DNA from: Arthrobacter sp. TMP15
GTDB lineage: Bacteria; Actinomycetota; Actinomycetes; Actinomycetales; Micrococcaceae
DNA: 64,000 nt
NCBI RefSeq assembly: GCF_039529835.1
Contig: NZ_CP154262.1
Location: forward strand, 2,480,001-2,544,000
Direction: 5' to 3'
Positions 26,841 through 35,474 of this stretch are shown piece by piece; position 1 is the first letter of the stretch; each line of letters starts with the position of its first letter. A program made the translations under genes and the position numbers. The notes under the pieces are model-generated. The model did no database searches. It worked only from the letters and a program-made list of their open reading frames with translations, and was not told the origin of the DNA.

Positions 26841-27862
26841 AAAACAACCGTTCTAAAAACGCAGCATGGGCAGCTTTGGCTCTTGCCGGAACCCTTGCAA
26901 TGTCCTCCTGTGGCGTCAGCCAAGACCAGGCTAGCTCCGCGTCTGGTGCCGCAACGTCAACCTCTGCCTGTACCGGCACCAATGAGAGCTCCGGCCCAGC
27001 TCCTTCAAAGCTAACGCTCGCACTTGTCCCTTCCGGAGACGCCAAGAAACTCGTTGACACAGTCAAACCGTTAGAAGAAGCGCTCTCTTCCCGACTAGGG
27101 ATCCCGGTCACTGGCGTCATCACGGCAGACTACCAAGCAGCAGTCGAAGCCATCGGCGCCAACCAGGCCCAGATAGGTATGCTCCCATCCCTGCAGATGA
27201 GCCAGGCTTGCGATAAATACGGCGCCATCCCCGCGTTGCAGACAGTGCGGAAGGAAAAGTCCAGTTACGCCGCCCAGATGTTCACCAACAACCCCGATAA
27301 GTACTGCACCGACAAGCCCGCAGAGGGACCCAACGGGATGCTTTATTGCAATGGCACAGCATCAGGGAACGGCCCCGCGGGCCTCGACGCCGTGAAGAAG
27401 ATCAAGGGTTCAACAGTGGCCATGCTTTCGTCAGCATCGCCCGCAGGATACATTTTCCCCGTCGCTGCAATGAAAACCGCGGACATCGCCCTTGAAGACA
27501 TCTCTGCCATCAAAGTCACCGCCAATGATGCCTCGGTTCTCGCCGTCTATAAGGGTGACGCCGAGGTTGGTTTCAGCTACTGGGATGCCCGCGAGGTAGT
27601 GGCCTCAGACACTCCGGATATTGGCAGTAAAGTGGTCGTTTTTGCCTTGACGGATGAGGTCCCCAACGACGGCATGTCCATCTCCAGCAAGCTCAGCTCA
27701 GAGTGGCAGCAGAAGATCAGTGACGCCATGCTGGATTTCGCGGGCACCACAGAAGGCGTCAAAGCGTTGAAGGCTATTTACCAAATCACGGGTATGGCTG
27801 TGGCAGACCCGAAGAGCTTGTCCATTACCCAGGAAGCCGCGAAATCCATTGGACTCGGCTAG
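26837..27862 (+). CDS. phnD: PhnD-type phosphonate/organophosphate-binding lipoprotein
   Basis: The 341-residue protein starts with a basic segment, a hydrophobic stretch and the lipobox MSSC, a Ser/Ala linker, and then the phosphonate-binding fold: LTLALVPSGDAKKL at the first strand, PLEEALSSRLGIPVTG, IGMLPSLQMSQACDKYG and VGFSYWDAREVV. It captures a phosphorus compound outside the cell for the PhnC/PhnE transporter that follows. The GTG start at 26837 overlaps the HAD gene stop. The name reflects family membership; a phosphonate substrate is not shown. Confidence 0.9.
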   Translation: MKNNRSKNAAWAALALAGTLAMSSCGVSQDQASSASGAATSTSACTGTNESSGPAPSKLTLALVPSGDAKKLVDTVKPLEEALSSRLGIPVTGVITADYQAAVEAIGANQAQIGMLPSLQMSQACDKYGAIPALQTVRKEKSSYAAQMFTNNPDKYCTDKPAEGPNGMLYCNGTASGNGPAGLDAVKKIKGSTVAMLSSASPAGYIFPVAAMKTADIALEDISAIKVTANDASVLAVYKGDAEVGFSYWDAREVVASDTPDIGSKVVVFALTDEVPNDGMSISSKLSSEWQQKISDAMLDFAGTTEGVKALKAIYQITGMAVADPKSLSITQEAAKSIGLG

Positions 27863-27948
27863 ATCCATTGGACCCGCTTAGCCACAATATCGCCGGCACG
27901 TTCTGATCGATTCCAGCACCCTTACAAAGACACAAGAAAGCAGAGCTC

Positions 27949-28758
27949 ATGGAGCACACGGGGGCGGATATCCGCTTTAGCGATGTCTGCGTTAGATATC
28001 CCAATGGTTACACCGGTTTGAAGAACATTGACCTGTTCATTCCTTCCGGTGACATGGTGGGTATCGTTGGCCTGTCAGGGGCTGGCAAGTCAACATTGGT
28101 GCGCACCATCAACGGGCTTGTTCCCATCACCAGTGGCCACATCACTGTAGGCGATCACCAGCTCAATGGTTCCGGAGAACCCCGGCTCCGTGGCAAGGAC
28201 TTGCGTGAATTGCGCTCCAATGTGGGCATGGTCTTCCAGAGCTTTAATCTGGCCAAGCGCACTACTGTCATCAACAATGTTCTGATGGGCAGGCTGTACC
28301 ACTCTCCCGCCTGGCGGACGCTTCTGGGTGCTTGGAAGAACGACGACGTGGAGCTCGCCATGGCTGCTTTGGAGCGGGTCGAAATAGTGCCTAAGGCCTA
28401 CGAAAAAGCCTCAAGTCTCTCCGGCGGACAACAGCAGCGGGTAGCCATTGCCCGCACTCTCGCCCAGAGGCCAAAGGTGATACTTGCTGATGAACCGGTG
28501 GCTTCCCTTGATCCGCCAACGTCCCACGTGGTGATGCGTGATCTGCAGCGCATCAACGCCGAGCTTGGCATCACGGTGGTGGTGAATTTGCACTTCCTGG
28601 ATTTAGCAAGGCGGTACAGCAACAGGCTAATCGGGCTGCGTTCCGGGGAAGTTGTCTTTGACGGTGCCGGAGCCGACGCCGACGAGTCTGTCTTTGAAAA
28701 CATCTACGGCCGCTCGCTAACGGCCGAAGATGTTTTGCCCAACAAAGGCCAGTTATGA
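27949..28758 (+). CDS. phnC: PhnC-type ABC transporter ATP-binding protein
   Basis: The 269-residue ATPase has Walker A GLSGAGKST near residue 43, the Q-loop in MVFQSFNLAKRTTV, signature LSGGQQQRVAIART near 160 and Walker B VILADEPVASLDP near 180, all in the PhnC form. It powers uptake through the two PhnE permeases. The gene follows phnD by 86 bases and overlaps the first phnE by four. Confidence 0.93.
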   Translation: MEHTGADIRFSDVCVRYPNGYTGLKNIDLFIPSGDMVGIVGLSGAGKSTLVRTINGLVPITSGHITVGDHQLNGSGEPRLRGKDLRELRSNVGMVFQSFNLAKRTTVINNVLMGRLYHSPAWRTLLGAWKNDDVELAMAALERVEIVPKAYEKASSLSGGQQQRVAIARTLAQRPKVILADEPVASLDPPTSHVVMRDLQRINAELGITVVVNLHFLDLARRYSNRLIGLRSGEVVFDGAGADADESVFENIYGRSLTAEDVLPNKGQL

Positions 28759-29561
28759 GCTCAGCCACTACCGTGAAGACCGAACCCGGCCGCCCTACCA
28801 AGCCGCGCCATGGCGCAAAGTCAGCTGCCGCCGTCGTTCTTCTGCTGGCTATCACTCTCTGGGCTGGATTTGGGGTCCAGGTTGATGTGGCGGCAATAGT
28901 ACAGAACTGGCGCAACGCCACCAGCAACGTCATTGCGCTGCTGCAGCCGGATTATGGGTTCTTCCCCAAAACCATTCCTGCCCTGGTGGAAACCCTGCAG
29001 ATGGCCGTCATTGCTACGGTAGTGGGTTCGGCCATCTCGCTGCCGCTGGCTTTTTTGGCCTCCAGGGCAACCAACCCTAAGCCGTGGCTGCTCGCTGGCG
29101 TACGTTTTGTCATGAACATGATCCGCAGCGTGCCAGAAATTCTTTTCGCGGCAATTCTGGTGGCAGTTGTCGGTGTGGGTGCACTCTCAGGCATCATGGC
29201 GCTGGTGCTGTTCAATATTGGCATCATTGTGAAGCTGGTCTCGGAGACCCTGGATGGCGAGGACACAGGCGCTCAAGAGGCCGCTTTGGCTGCCGGTGCC
29301 AGCTGGCCCAAAGCCAAACGGGCGGCCATGCTTCCCCAGATCCTGCCCAGTTTCATCTCACAGCTTTTATACACTTTCGAGCTAAATATTCGTGCCTCGG
29401 CTGTCATTGGGCTGGTGGGAGCCGGGGGTCTGGGTATTTTGATTGACAACGTCCGCAGCTTCTTTAGGTACCACGAGCTGTCCCTGATCATTATGGAGAT
29501 CCTCATACTGGTTTTAGTGCTGGAGTCGATCTCTTCATGGCTTCGAAAGAAGTTGGTATAA
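28755..29561 (+). CDS. phnE: PhnE-type ABC permease 1
   Basis: The 268-residue protein has about six membrane segments and the inner-membrane coupling loop of the binding-protein-dependent type, EDTGAQEAALAAGASWPKA, near residue 175. The C-terminal VGAGGLGILIDNVRSFFRY is typical of PhnE. It forms the membrane channel with the second PhnE. The ATG overlaps the phnC stop. Confidence 0.9.
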   Translation: MSSATTVKTEPGRPTKPRHGAKSAAAVVLLLAITLWAGFGVQVDVAAIVQNWRNATSNVIALLQPDYGFFPKTIPALVETLQMAVIATVVGSAISLPLAFLASRATNPKPWLLAGVRFVMNMIRSVPEILFAAILVAVVGVGALSGIMALVLFNIGIIVKLVSETLDGEDTGAQEAALAAGASWPKAKRAAMLPQILPSFISQLLYTFELNIRASAVIGLVGAGGLGILIDNVRSFFRYHELSLIIMEILILVLVLESISSWLRKKLV

Positions 29562-29562
29562 C

Positions 29563-30399
29563 GTGGCCACCGTTATTGACGAGAAACAGGGCACCTCACG
29601 CCCCGTGAAACCAACCACAAAGCTGCGCACCACTTTATGGCTGGTAGTGTCCCTGATTGTTGTTGCAGCTTTCTGGTCGGTGAAGATCCAGTGGTCCGCA
29701 CTGGCCGACTTCCCCGCCCAACTCTTCAAATACATCTCTGCGATGTTGTTGCCGCCCGATTGGAGTAAGTTCTCCGAAGCATTTGGCGCCACGATCTTAT
29801 CCGTGCAAATGGCCTGGATTGGCACAGTCTTGGGCATCGTCATCTCGTTGCCACTGAGTTTTTTGGCATCCAAATCCCTCGCACCCCAGGTTGTCACAGC
29901 ACCCCTTCGACTACTCTTCGCCGTGATCCGTGCCGTGCCCGAGGTGGTTATTGCCATTTTGATCCTCTCCGTCACCGGCCTGACACCTTTTACGGGTGCC
30001 TTGGCCCTGGCTGTGGGCTCGATCGGCACCTTGGGAAAGTGGGGTTATGAAGCTTTTGAGTCTGTTGACGCCGGCCCTAAGGAAGCCGTTCGTTCTACCG
30101 GCGGTGGCACACTGGCTTTGATCCGTTGGGGCGTTTGGCCCTCGGCCGCTCCTGAGGTGTTCTCATTTTGGTTATACCGTTTTGAAATTAATGTGCGGGC
30201 ATCAGCCATTTTAGGACTCATCGGCGCTGGCGGTATTGGCAAGATGCTTCAGGACAACGTGCAATTCCGCAATTGGGATGCCGTGGGTATGTTGCTCATT
30301 GTGGTGGTGGTGCTCACCATGTGCATCGATCAGATCTCCGGCGCTGTGCGCAACAAGCTCATCCACGGTACGTGGCGGGCACCTAAGCTGGCTTCATGA
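29563..30399 (+). CDS. phnE: PhnE-type ABC permease 2
   Basis: The 278-residue protein shows the same layout as the preceding gene, with coupling loop SVDAGPKEAVRSTGGG near residue 165 and GLIGAGGIGKMLQDNVQFRN near the end. Starting from GTG 29563 it lies one base after the first permease. Paired PhnE proteins form a heterodimer in several bacteria, instead of the single PhnE of E. coli. Confidence 0.9.
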   Translation: MATVIDEKQGTSRPVKPTTKLRTTLWLVVSLIVVAAFWSVKIQWSALADFPAQLFKYISAMLLPPDWSKFSEAFGATILSVQMAWIGTVLGIVISLPLSFLASKSLAPQVVTAPLRLLFAVIRAVPEVVIAILILSVTGLTPFTGALALAVGSIGTLGKWGYEAFESVDAGPKEAVRSTGGGTLALIRWGVWPSAAPEVFSFWLYRFEINVRASAILGLIGAGGIGKMLQDNVQFRNWDAVGMLLIVVVVLTMCIDQISGAVRNKLIHGTWRAPKLAS

Positions 30400-31454
30400 C
30401 AACGCTGCGCATCCTTCACCTCAGCGACACCCATCTGACCGGTGATGGCACTCTCCACGGCGGCGTCGTGGATACGGTGGCTGCCTACCGCTGGACTCTT
30501 GGCGCCTTTAAAAATGCCGGTCCGCTGGACTTGGTGGTCATATCCGGGGACGCGTCCGACGACGGGTCCCCGGCTTCCTACAACACCTTGCGTTCGCTGA
30601 CCCAAGACTTTGCCCAACGCCACGGGGCTGTGGCTGTTTATGCCATGGGCAACCACGATCAACGCGGCGGGTTCCGTGAAGTTCTTGGATCCGGGCACCC
30701 TAACTCCACGCAGAACTATCCTGCCGTGGCCAGTGAAGCGAGCACAGAGTGTGAAGCCAGCACTGAGGGCGGAGTCAGCCCGGCTGGTGAAGCTAGCCCA
30801 ATTTTTGGCGTCAGCATGGTTTCAGGGTTCCGCATCATTACCCTGGACAGCTCCGTTCCGGGCCGTACTCACGGATATCTGGATATTACCCAACTGCAAT
30901 GGCTACGTTCTGTGTTGGCCACTGATTCCGGGTACGGGACGGTGGTGATAGTCCATCACCCACCAGTAGAGCCTGTCACCCCCCTGCACCGCGGCATCGA
31001 GCTCATAAACGCTGATGAGTTGGCGCATGCGCTGGAGGGCTCCGACACCGTGGCCATCTTGAGCGGTCATTACCACCATCACCTCAATGACGTTCTTCAG
31101 ACGGGGACTAATGACATTGCCGTGGTAGTGAGCTCTGGTGTAGTTAATTCCAATGATGTGCTGGCCACCCCAGGCCACGAGCGGGCAGGTGCAGGAGGCG
31201 GTGGAACTCTTCTTAGCATCAGTGCAGGGTCCCCCGGCACATCCACCAGCCGTATCACGGGCGCCCGGGTCAGGTCGCTGCCCCTTCGTTTTCAGCTTCC
31301 CGCAGAAGTGAGTCCACCTCTTGTCCATGAACTAAGTCCGGCGCAGGTTTCAAATATCAGCGCCTCCATCGCTGCATCCCCGGCAGAGCTAGCGGCAGCT
31401 AAGCTGCCAGTTACCAGAGCGCGAAGAATGCCTCAAGGAAAGAAGGAAATGTGA
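30396..31454 (+). CDS. cytoplasmic metallophosphoesterase (CpdA-like, class III phosphodiesterase)
   Basis: The 352-residue protein carries the complete calcineurin-like site: LSDTHL near residue 10, VISGDASDDG near 50, AMGNHDQRGG near 85, VIVHHPPVEP near 188 and LSGHYHHHL near 225. No signal peptide is present, so it acts in the cytoplasm on an imported compound. Members cleave cyclic nucleotides, glycerophosphodiesters or related phosphodiesters; the substrate cannot be read off. An acidic Glu/Ser-rich insert (about 110-132) is unusual. Overlaps with the upstream permease and the downstream regulator show that it belongs to the same operon. Confidence 0.9.
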   Translation: MTTLRILHLSDTHLTGDGTLHGGVVDTVAAYRWTLGAFKNAGPLDLVVISGDASDDGSPASYNTLRSLTQDFAQRHGAVAVYAMGNHDQRGGFREVLGSGHPNSTQNYPAVASEASTECEASTEGGVSPAGEASPIFGVSMVSGFRIITLDSSVPGRTHGYLDITQLQWLRSVLATDSGYGTVVIVHHPPVEPVTPLHRGIELINADELAHALEGSDTVAILSGHYHHHLNDVLQTGTNDIAVVVSSGVVNSNDVLATPGHERAGAGGGGTLLSISAGSPGTSTSRITGARVRSLPLRFQLPAEVSPPLVHELSPAQVSNISASIAASPAELAAAKLPVTRARRMPQGKKEM

Positions 31455-32320
31455 AAGATCACCCGATGACGGAGTACGCTCCCGGTCAGATTCTGGCTCA
31501 CATCCGGTCCTCCCGGCCAGCCTTGTTGCCAGCCGAGCAAGCCGTTGCGGCAGTTTTCTTGAGCCACACCCAGAAAATCATCGAACTCTCATCTCAGCAG
31601 GTAGCAGAGTTGGCCGGGGCCTCCCGTACCACCGTAGTGCGGGCCTGTCAAAGCTTGGGCTACTCCGGATATCAGCAGTTGCGCGTCCTTCTGGCACGCG
31701 ACGCCGGGTACGCCAGTCCCGAGCCACGCGCCAAAGCGATAGGGGCGCCCGGCATGGTGGCCGACGCTTTTGTGCAGGTGGGCAACGCCGTGACATCCAT
31801 GGCTGCTCTCTTGGACCCGGATGCGGTAACGGGTGCTGTGCAGGCCATGGCAGGCGCTGGACGCATGCTTGTTGTCGGCAATGGTCTCTCCGCACCACTA
31901 GCGGCGGACATGGCCGCGAGGCTGAGCGCCATCGGCCGGCCAGCAGAGTCTTCTCTGGACGTCATTGGTCAACAGATCGCTGCACGGCTCCTGACCCCGG
32001 AAGACGTCTTACTCATCATTAGCGGTAGTGGCGCCAATAGTTCCACCTTGCGTGTAGCCAAAGCTGCCCTTGACGCCCATGCCACACTGGTGGTCATCAC
32101 AGCCTTTGCGCGCTCACCCCTGTCAGCAATGGCTGACTTCTCACTGGTCGTGGGGATGGGAGATCTCAGCTTCCGCGAAGAGGTAACGGTCACCAGCAGA
32201 ATTCCCCAGACTATCCTCATGGAGGGTCTGATAGCAGCACTCACGGAAGAATTGGGTGAGAAGGCTGCGGCGGCCAAGGCCCTGGCGTTGGAGATTATCA
32301 GTGAGAACTTGGATGAATAA
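31451..32320 (+). CDS. MurR/RpiR-family transcriptional regulator with SIS domain
   Basis: The 289-residue protein has an N-terminal HTH_6 domain (LSSQQVAELAGASRTTVVRA near residues 38-57) and a C-terminal SIS domain starting near 125 (GRMLVVGNGLSAPLAADMAAR, LIISGSGANSSTL). SIS domains bind phosphorylated sugars or similar phosphomonoesters. As the last gene of the operon it probably senses the monoester made from the imported compound and controls the locus. It starts four bases before the phosphoesterase stop. Confidence 0.9.
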   Translation: MKDHPMTEYAPGQILAHIRSSRPALLPAEQAVAAVFLSHTQKIIELSSQQVAELAGASRTTVVRACQSLGYSGYQQLRVLLARDAGYASPEPRAKAIGAPGMVADAFVQVGNAVTSMAALLDPDAVTGAVQAMAGAGRMLVVGNGLSAPLAADMAARLSAIGRPAESSLDVIGQQIAARLLTPEDVLLIISGSGANSSTLRVAKAALDAHATLVVITAFARSPLSAMADFSLVVGMGDLSFREEVTVTSRIPQTILMEGLIAALTEELGEKAAAAKALALEIISENLDE

Positions 32321-32381
32321 TCCCCACCCCCTCAGAGGTAGGTTTTCCTGACTGGTCCTGCCCCGTATCGTCATTGGACGC

Positions 32382-32651
32382 TTGCCTCTACACTTTTTGT
32401 CAGCTCATGGGAAAACCAAAACAGGGCAGCCCGCCCAGGCGGGGGCCTTGGGGCAACGGTGGGCGAAGACCAGTTCAATGGTGGGCCCAGGAGATGCAAT
32501 CGTGCTGAGCCCCGACGTCGGTCATATTGATCCGGAAGCCGAGCCTTCCATCGTCATAGTTCACTCTGCGCGCAACCTCACGCTGGAGAATGCCAGCGAG
32601 GTTGTTCTAGGCTTCATGATCGGCAATGACGTCTTGGCTCGTGAGGCGTAA
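32382..32651 (+). pseudogene. fumarylacetoacetate hydrolase family remnant
   Basis: The translated stretch from about 32480 contains GPGDAIVLSPDVGHIDPEAE and ARNLTLENASEVVLGFMIGNDVLARE, which match the central part of FAH-family hydrolases, including the VLGxxxGND region. The N-terminal half is replaced by unrelated sequence and the frame stops directly after LAREA, so the C-terminal catalytic half is missing. About 60 of some 280 expected residues remain, so the gene cannot be active. Confidence 0.75.
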
Positions 32652-32817
32652 AAAGCTAACGGATTGTGGATTAGTTCCAAAAGGGTATTGACGGTGCCAA
32701 AAGTCAGCACGGTTATCTAAAGGCTGTTGCCTCACTGGGGCGTGAGCCTCATTGTATGATTCCGCGCCACGGCGCTCATTGGGTTTTTTGAATTTCAGCT
32801 GGCAGGATTGGTTACCT

Positions 32818-33357
32818 ATGGCAACAGCAACACCCTCACAACCAGTCACCGCAGATGCCAGCGCAACGGGCCGCGGCTACTTTGCCTTGCCCGCAGCATG
32901 GGTGTCTCGCAACCCAAAACTGGCCTCTCAATTGCGCGGTTTCGCGGTGGTGGCCATCATTTGCACCGCTATTTCCATGACGATTTTTGCTGGTTTACGC
33001 CCCCTATATGGCATGCAGTGGGCCAATGCTATCTCTTTGGTGCTTTGTTCGGTGCTGAACACTGAGCTGAACCGCAGAATTAGTTTTGGCATCCGCGACC
33101 GCCACCTGTGGTGGCGTGACCAGCGACGCGGGCTATGGGTCATGCTCCTGGCTTTGAGCATGACCGGTGGAAGCTTGTGGGTACTGCACCATGCCGCACC
33201 CGAGGCCTCAATAGTGACCGAACTTGCTGTTATTGTGCTTGGTAATGTTGCCTCAGCCATCACCCGATTCGTCCTGCTGCGGTACTGGATCTTCCGCAGA
33301 GTCAGGCACGCGGGCGCCGCGCACCCCAAAGATGCACCTGTTCCCGCTCATTCCTAG
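32818..33357 (+). CDS. GtrA-like membrane protein
   Basis: The 179-residue protein has about four membrane segments (near residues 42-60, 68-82, 103-122 and 132-155) and the GtrA pattern of an Asn/Arg-rich loop (LNTELNRRISFG) after the second segment and RFVLLRYWIFRR near the end. GtrA proteins help move lipid-linked sugars across the membrane or anchor glycosyltransferases. ATG 32818 is chosen because it follows a short AGGA and fits the usual length. No glycosyltransferase gene is nearby. Confidence 0.85.
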   Translation: MATATPSQPVTADASATGRGYFALPAAWVSRNPKLASQLRGFAVVAIICTAISMTIFAGLRPLYGMQWANAISLVLCSVLNTELNRRISFGIRDRHLWWRDQRRGLWVMLLALSMTGGSLWVLHHAAPEASIVTELAVIVLGNVASAITRFVLLRYWIFRRVRHAGAAHPKDAPVPAHS

Positions 33358-33369
33358 CGGCACTGGTCT

Positions 33370-34530
33370 TTAGCGGCCAAGCCGCAGCATCCTTCCCACA
33401 GCTTCAACCAACTCCTGGCCGGCAGTGGAGAGCTGGTCTTGGGTCACGTCCACAGCAAAACTAAACCGTAGTGCAGTTTGCGCCACGGCTCGCTCTACCC
33501 CCATGGCGCAAAGGACAGGAGAGGGCTCATCGGATCCGGCCGCACAGGCTGATCCTGACGAGCAAATAATGTTGCGGCGTTCAAGTTCCAGAAGCACTGA
33601 TTCACCGCTGATGCCCGGGAAACAAAACGAGGCCACATTGGGCAACCGTCGCATCCTGTGCCCAGTCAGGACAGCCGCAGGAAGGCTTGCTAAAACAAAG
33701 TCAATAAACCCGTCCCGCAACCCGCTGACACGGCTCAGTGCAGCGCCTCTGCCTGCTTCCGATAGTTCCAACGCCGTAGCCAGGGCTACGGCAAAAGCCA
33801 CATTTTCCGTACCGGAACGTGCCCCGTGTTCCTGGCCTCCCCCGTGGATCAACGGTTCATAACGTGTTCCTGCGCGTACATAGAGCAGTCCTACTCCCTT
33901 GGGCGCTCCCATCTTGTGACCGGAAATGCTCAGTGCGCTGACACCTAGCTCTTGCACATTCAGTGATAGCCACCCGGCCCCCTGCACGGCGTCGGTGTGC
34001 AGTGGCACCCCGCTGGCCGCAGCGATACGAGCCAGCACGTCAATGTCCTGGACGGTGCCCACCTCATTGTTGGCGTACATGATGGAGGCCACTGCAACGT
34101 TGCTTGTGCTCTCCAGCATCTGCTCAAACACGTCAGGATCAACCAAGCCGTTGCTATCCACCGGAACCACATCCACCGTGAAGTCATGAACCCGATGTAA
34201 ATAGTTCGCGGATTCCACCACAGCGGGATGCTCCATGGCACTGATCAAGATGCGGTTAAGCGAGGGATCAGCGCTCCTGCGCGCCAGTGCAATGCCTTTC
34301 AACGCAAGATTATCTGCTTCGGTGCCGCCGGAGGTAAACACGAGCTCCTCGGCACGGGCGCCCAACACAACGGCACACCGTTGCCGGGCGTCAGCCAGGG
34401 CAGCCGCTGCCTGCTCACCAAGTCCATGATGGCTGGAGGGGTTGCCAAACTGGTTGGTGAGCAAAGGAAACATGGCCTCGATCACTTCCCGTCTGACAGG
34501 AGTGGTTGCGGCCGCATCGAGAAAAATCAC
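33370..34530 (-). CDS. cysteine desulfurase of the NAD operon (NifS/IscS-like)
   Basis: The 386-residue PLP enzyme shows MIFLDAAATTPV at the start, FTSGGTEADNLALKG, the PLP lysine in ISGHKMGAPKG near residue 200 and the active-site cysteine in IICSSGSACAAGSDEPS near 325. It removes sulfur from cysteine for Fe-S cluster building. As the last gene behind nadC with a four-base overlap, it most likely supplies the 4Fe-4S cluster of quinolinate synthase NadA, as nadS-type genes do in other operons. Confidence 0.92.
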   Translation of the reverse strand: MIFLDAAATTPVRREVIEAMFPLLTNQFGNPSSHHGLGEQAAAALADARQRCAVVLGARAEELVFTSGGTEADNLALKGIALARRSADPSLNRILISAMEHPAVVESANYLHRVHDFTVDVVPVDSNGLVDPDVFEQMLESTSNVAVASIMYANNEVGTVQDIDVLARIAAASGVPLHTDAVQGAGWLSLNVQELGVSALSISGHKMGAPKGVGLLYVRAGTRYEPLIHGGGQEHGARSGTENVAFAVALATALELSEAGRGAALSRVSGLRDGFIDFVLASLPAAVLTGHRMRRLPNVASFCFPGISGESVLLELERRNIICSSGSACAAGSDEPSPVLCAMGVERAVAQTALRFSFAVDVTQDQLSTAGQELVEAVGRMLRLGR

Positions 34531-35474
34531 AACGAATGGCTCACTTCCATGTCCAACCCCAGATCAAGCGCCCGCAAAGTGTGAGTTAGTGCCCCCACCG
34601 AGATAATATCCACACCTGTTTGTGCAATCCCCGCAATGGTGGATAAATTCACGTTGCCGCTGGCTTCAACCAGTGCACGCCCATTGACTAATGCAACGCC
34701 TTCTACCAACTCCGCGTTCGTGAAGTTGTCCAGCATGATGGTGTCAATTCCGGCAGCCAGAACGGCTTTCACCTGCTCCAGGCTGTCTACTTCCACCTCA
34801 AAATGGACCGTATGGGGCAACCGGCTCCGCACGCCTGCGAGCGCAGCGCTTAACTTGGTCCGGTCTCCCCCGGTGAGTACGGCCAAGTGGTTGTCTTTGG
34901 CCAGCACGGCGTCAGAAAGCGAGAACCGGTGGTTGTGCCCGCCCCCGCAACGCACCGCGTACCGTTCCAGAATGCGCAGTCCCGGAGTAGTTTTACGAGT
35001 GTCGGTGACACGAGCGTTTGTGCCTACCAACAGCGCCGCATACTCGGCGGTTTGGGTAGCGATGGCGCTCATACGCTGTGTGAGGTTCAAAGCGATTCTC
35101 TCAGCCGTCAGCACCCCGCGGGCCAATCCGCTGACTGACATGATTCGATCCCCGGCCCCAAAGGTGCTGCCATCAGCAATGAGTTGCACCACGTGCGCTT
35201 CCGGATCCTGCATCTTCATGGCAGCGGTGAATACGGCCCCACCGGAGAAGATGCCCGGCTCTCTCGCCACCAACCAGGCACTTGCCCTGGCGGTGGCGGG
35301 CAGCAAGGTTGCCGAGGTGATGTCCCCGTACGGGGCGTCCTCGGCGAAGGCCCTGTGTAGGATCTCCTGCACAGCGCTCGCTGGTAATTCCGGTAGTGCT
35401 GGTAATTCCGGCAGTGCAGGCAGAGCCGGCTGGGGTGGGGCAGTTTTCTGCAGGACAGGTTCGACGGCGTTCAT
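34527..35474 (-). CDS. nadC: nicotinate-nucleotide pyrophosphorylase (quinolinate phosphoribosyltransferase)
   Basis: The 315-residue protein has APYGDITSATLL, the substrate-binding TRKTTPGLRILERYAVRCGGGHNHR near residues 165-190 and IMLDNFTNAELVE near 245, all diagnostic of NadC. It converts quinolinate and PRPP to nicotinate mononucleotide, CO2 and pyrophosphate. The N-terminal 30 residues contain a Leu-Pro-rich repeat (PALPALPELPALPELP) not usual for the family. It overlaps nadB and the desulfurase gene by four bases each. Confidence 0.95.
   Translation of the reverse strand: MNAVEPVLQKTAPPQPALPALPELPALPELPASAVQEILHRAFAEDAPYGDITSATLLPATARASAWLVAREPGIFSGGAVFTAAMKMQDPEAHVVQLIADGSTFGAGDRIMSVSGLARGVLTAERIALNLTQRMSAIATQTAEYAALLVGTNARVTDTRKTTPGLRILERYAVRCGGGHNHRFSLSDAVLAKDNHLAVLTGGDRTKLSAALAGVRSRLPHTVHFEVEVDSLEQVKAVLAAGIDTIMLDNFTNAELVEGVALVNGRALVEASGNVNLSTIAGIAQTGVDIISVGALTHTLRALDLGLDMEVSHSL

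Noticed and set aside
26837-30399. Phosphonate degradation locus
   Set aside because: The transporter family fits, but no C-P lyase (phnGHIJKLM), phnX or phnW gene is in the operon or nearby.
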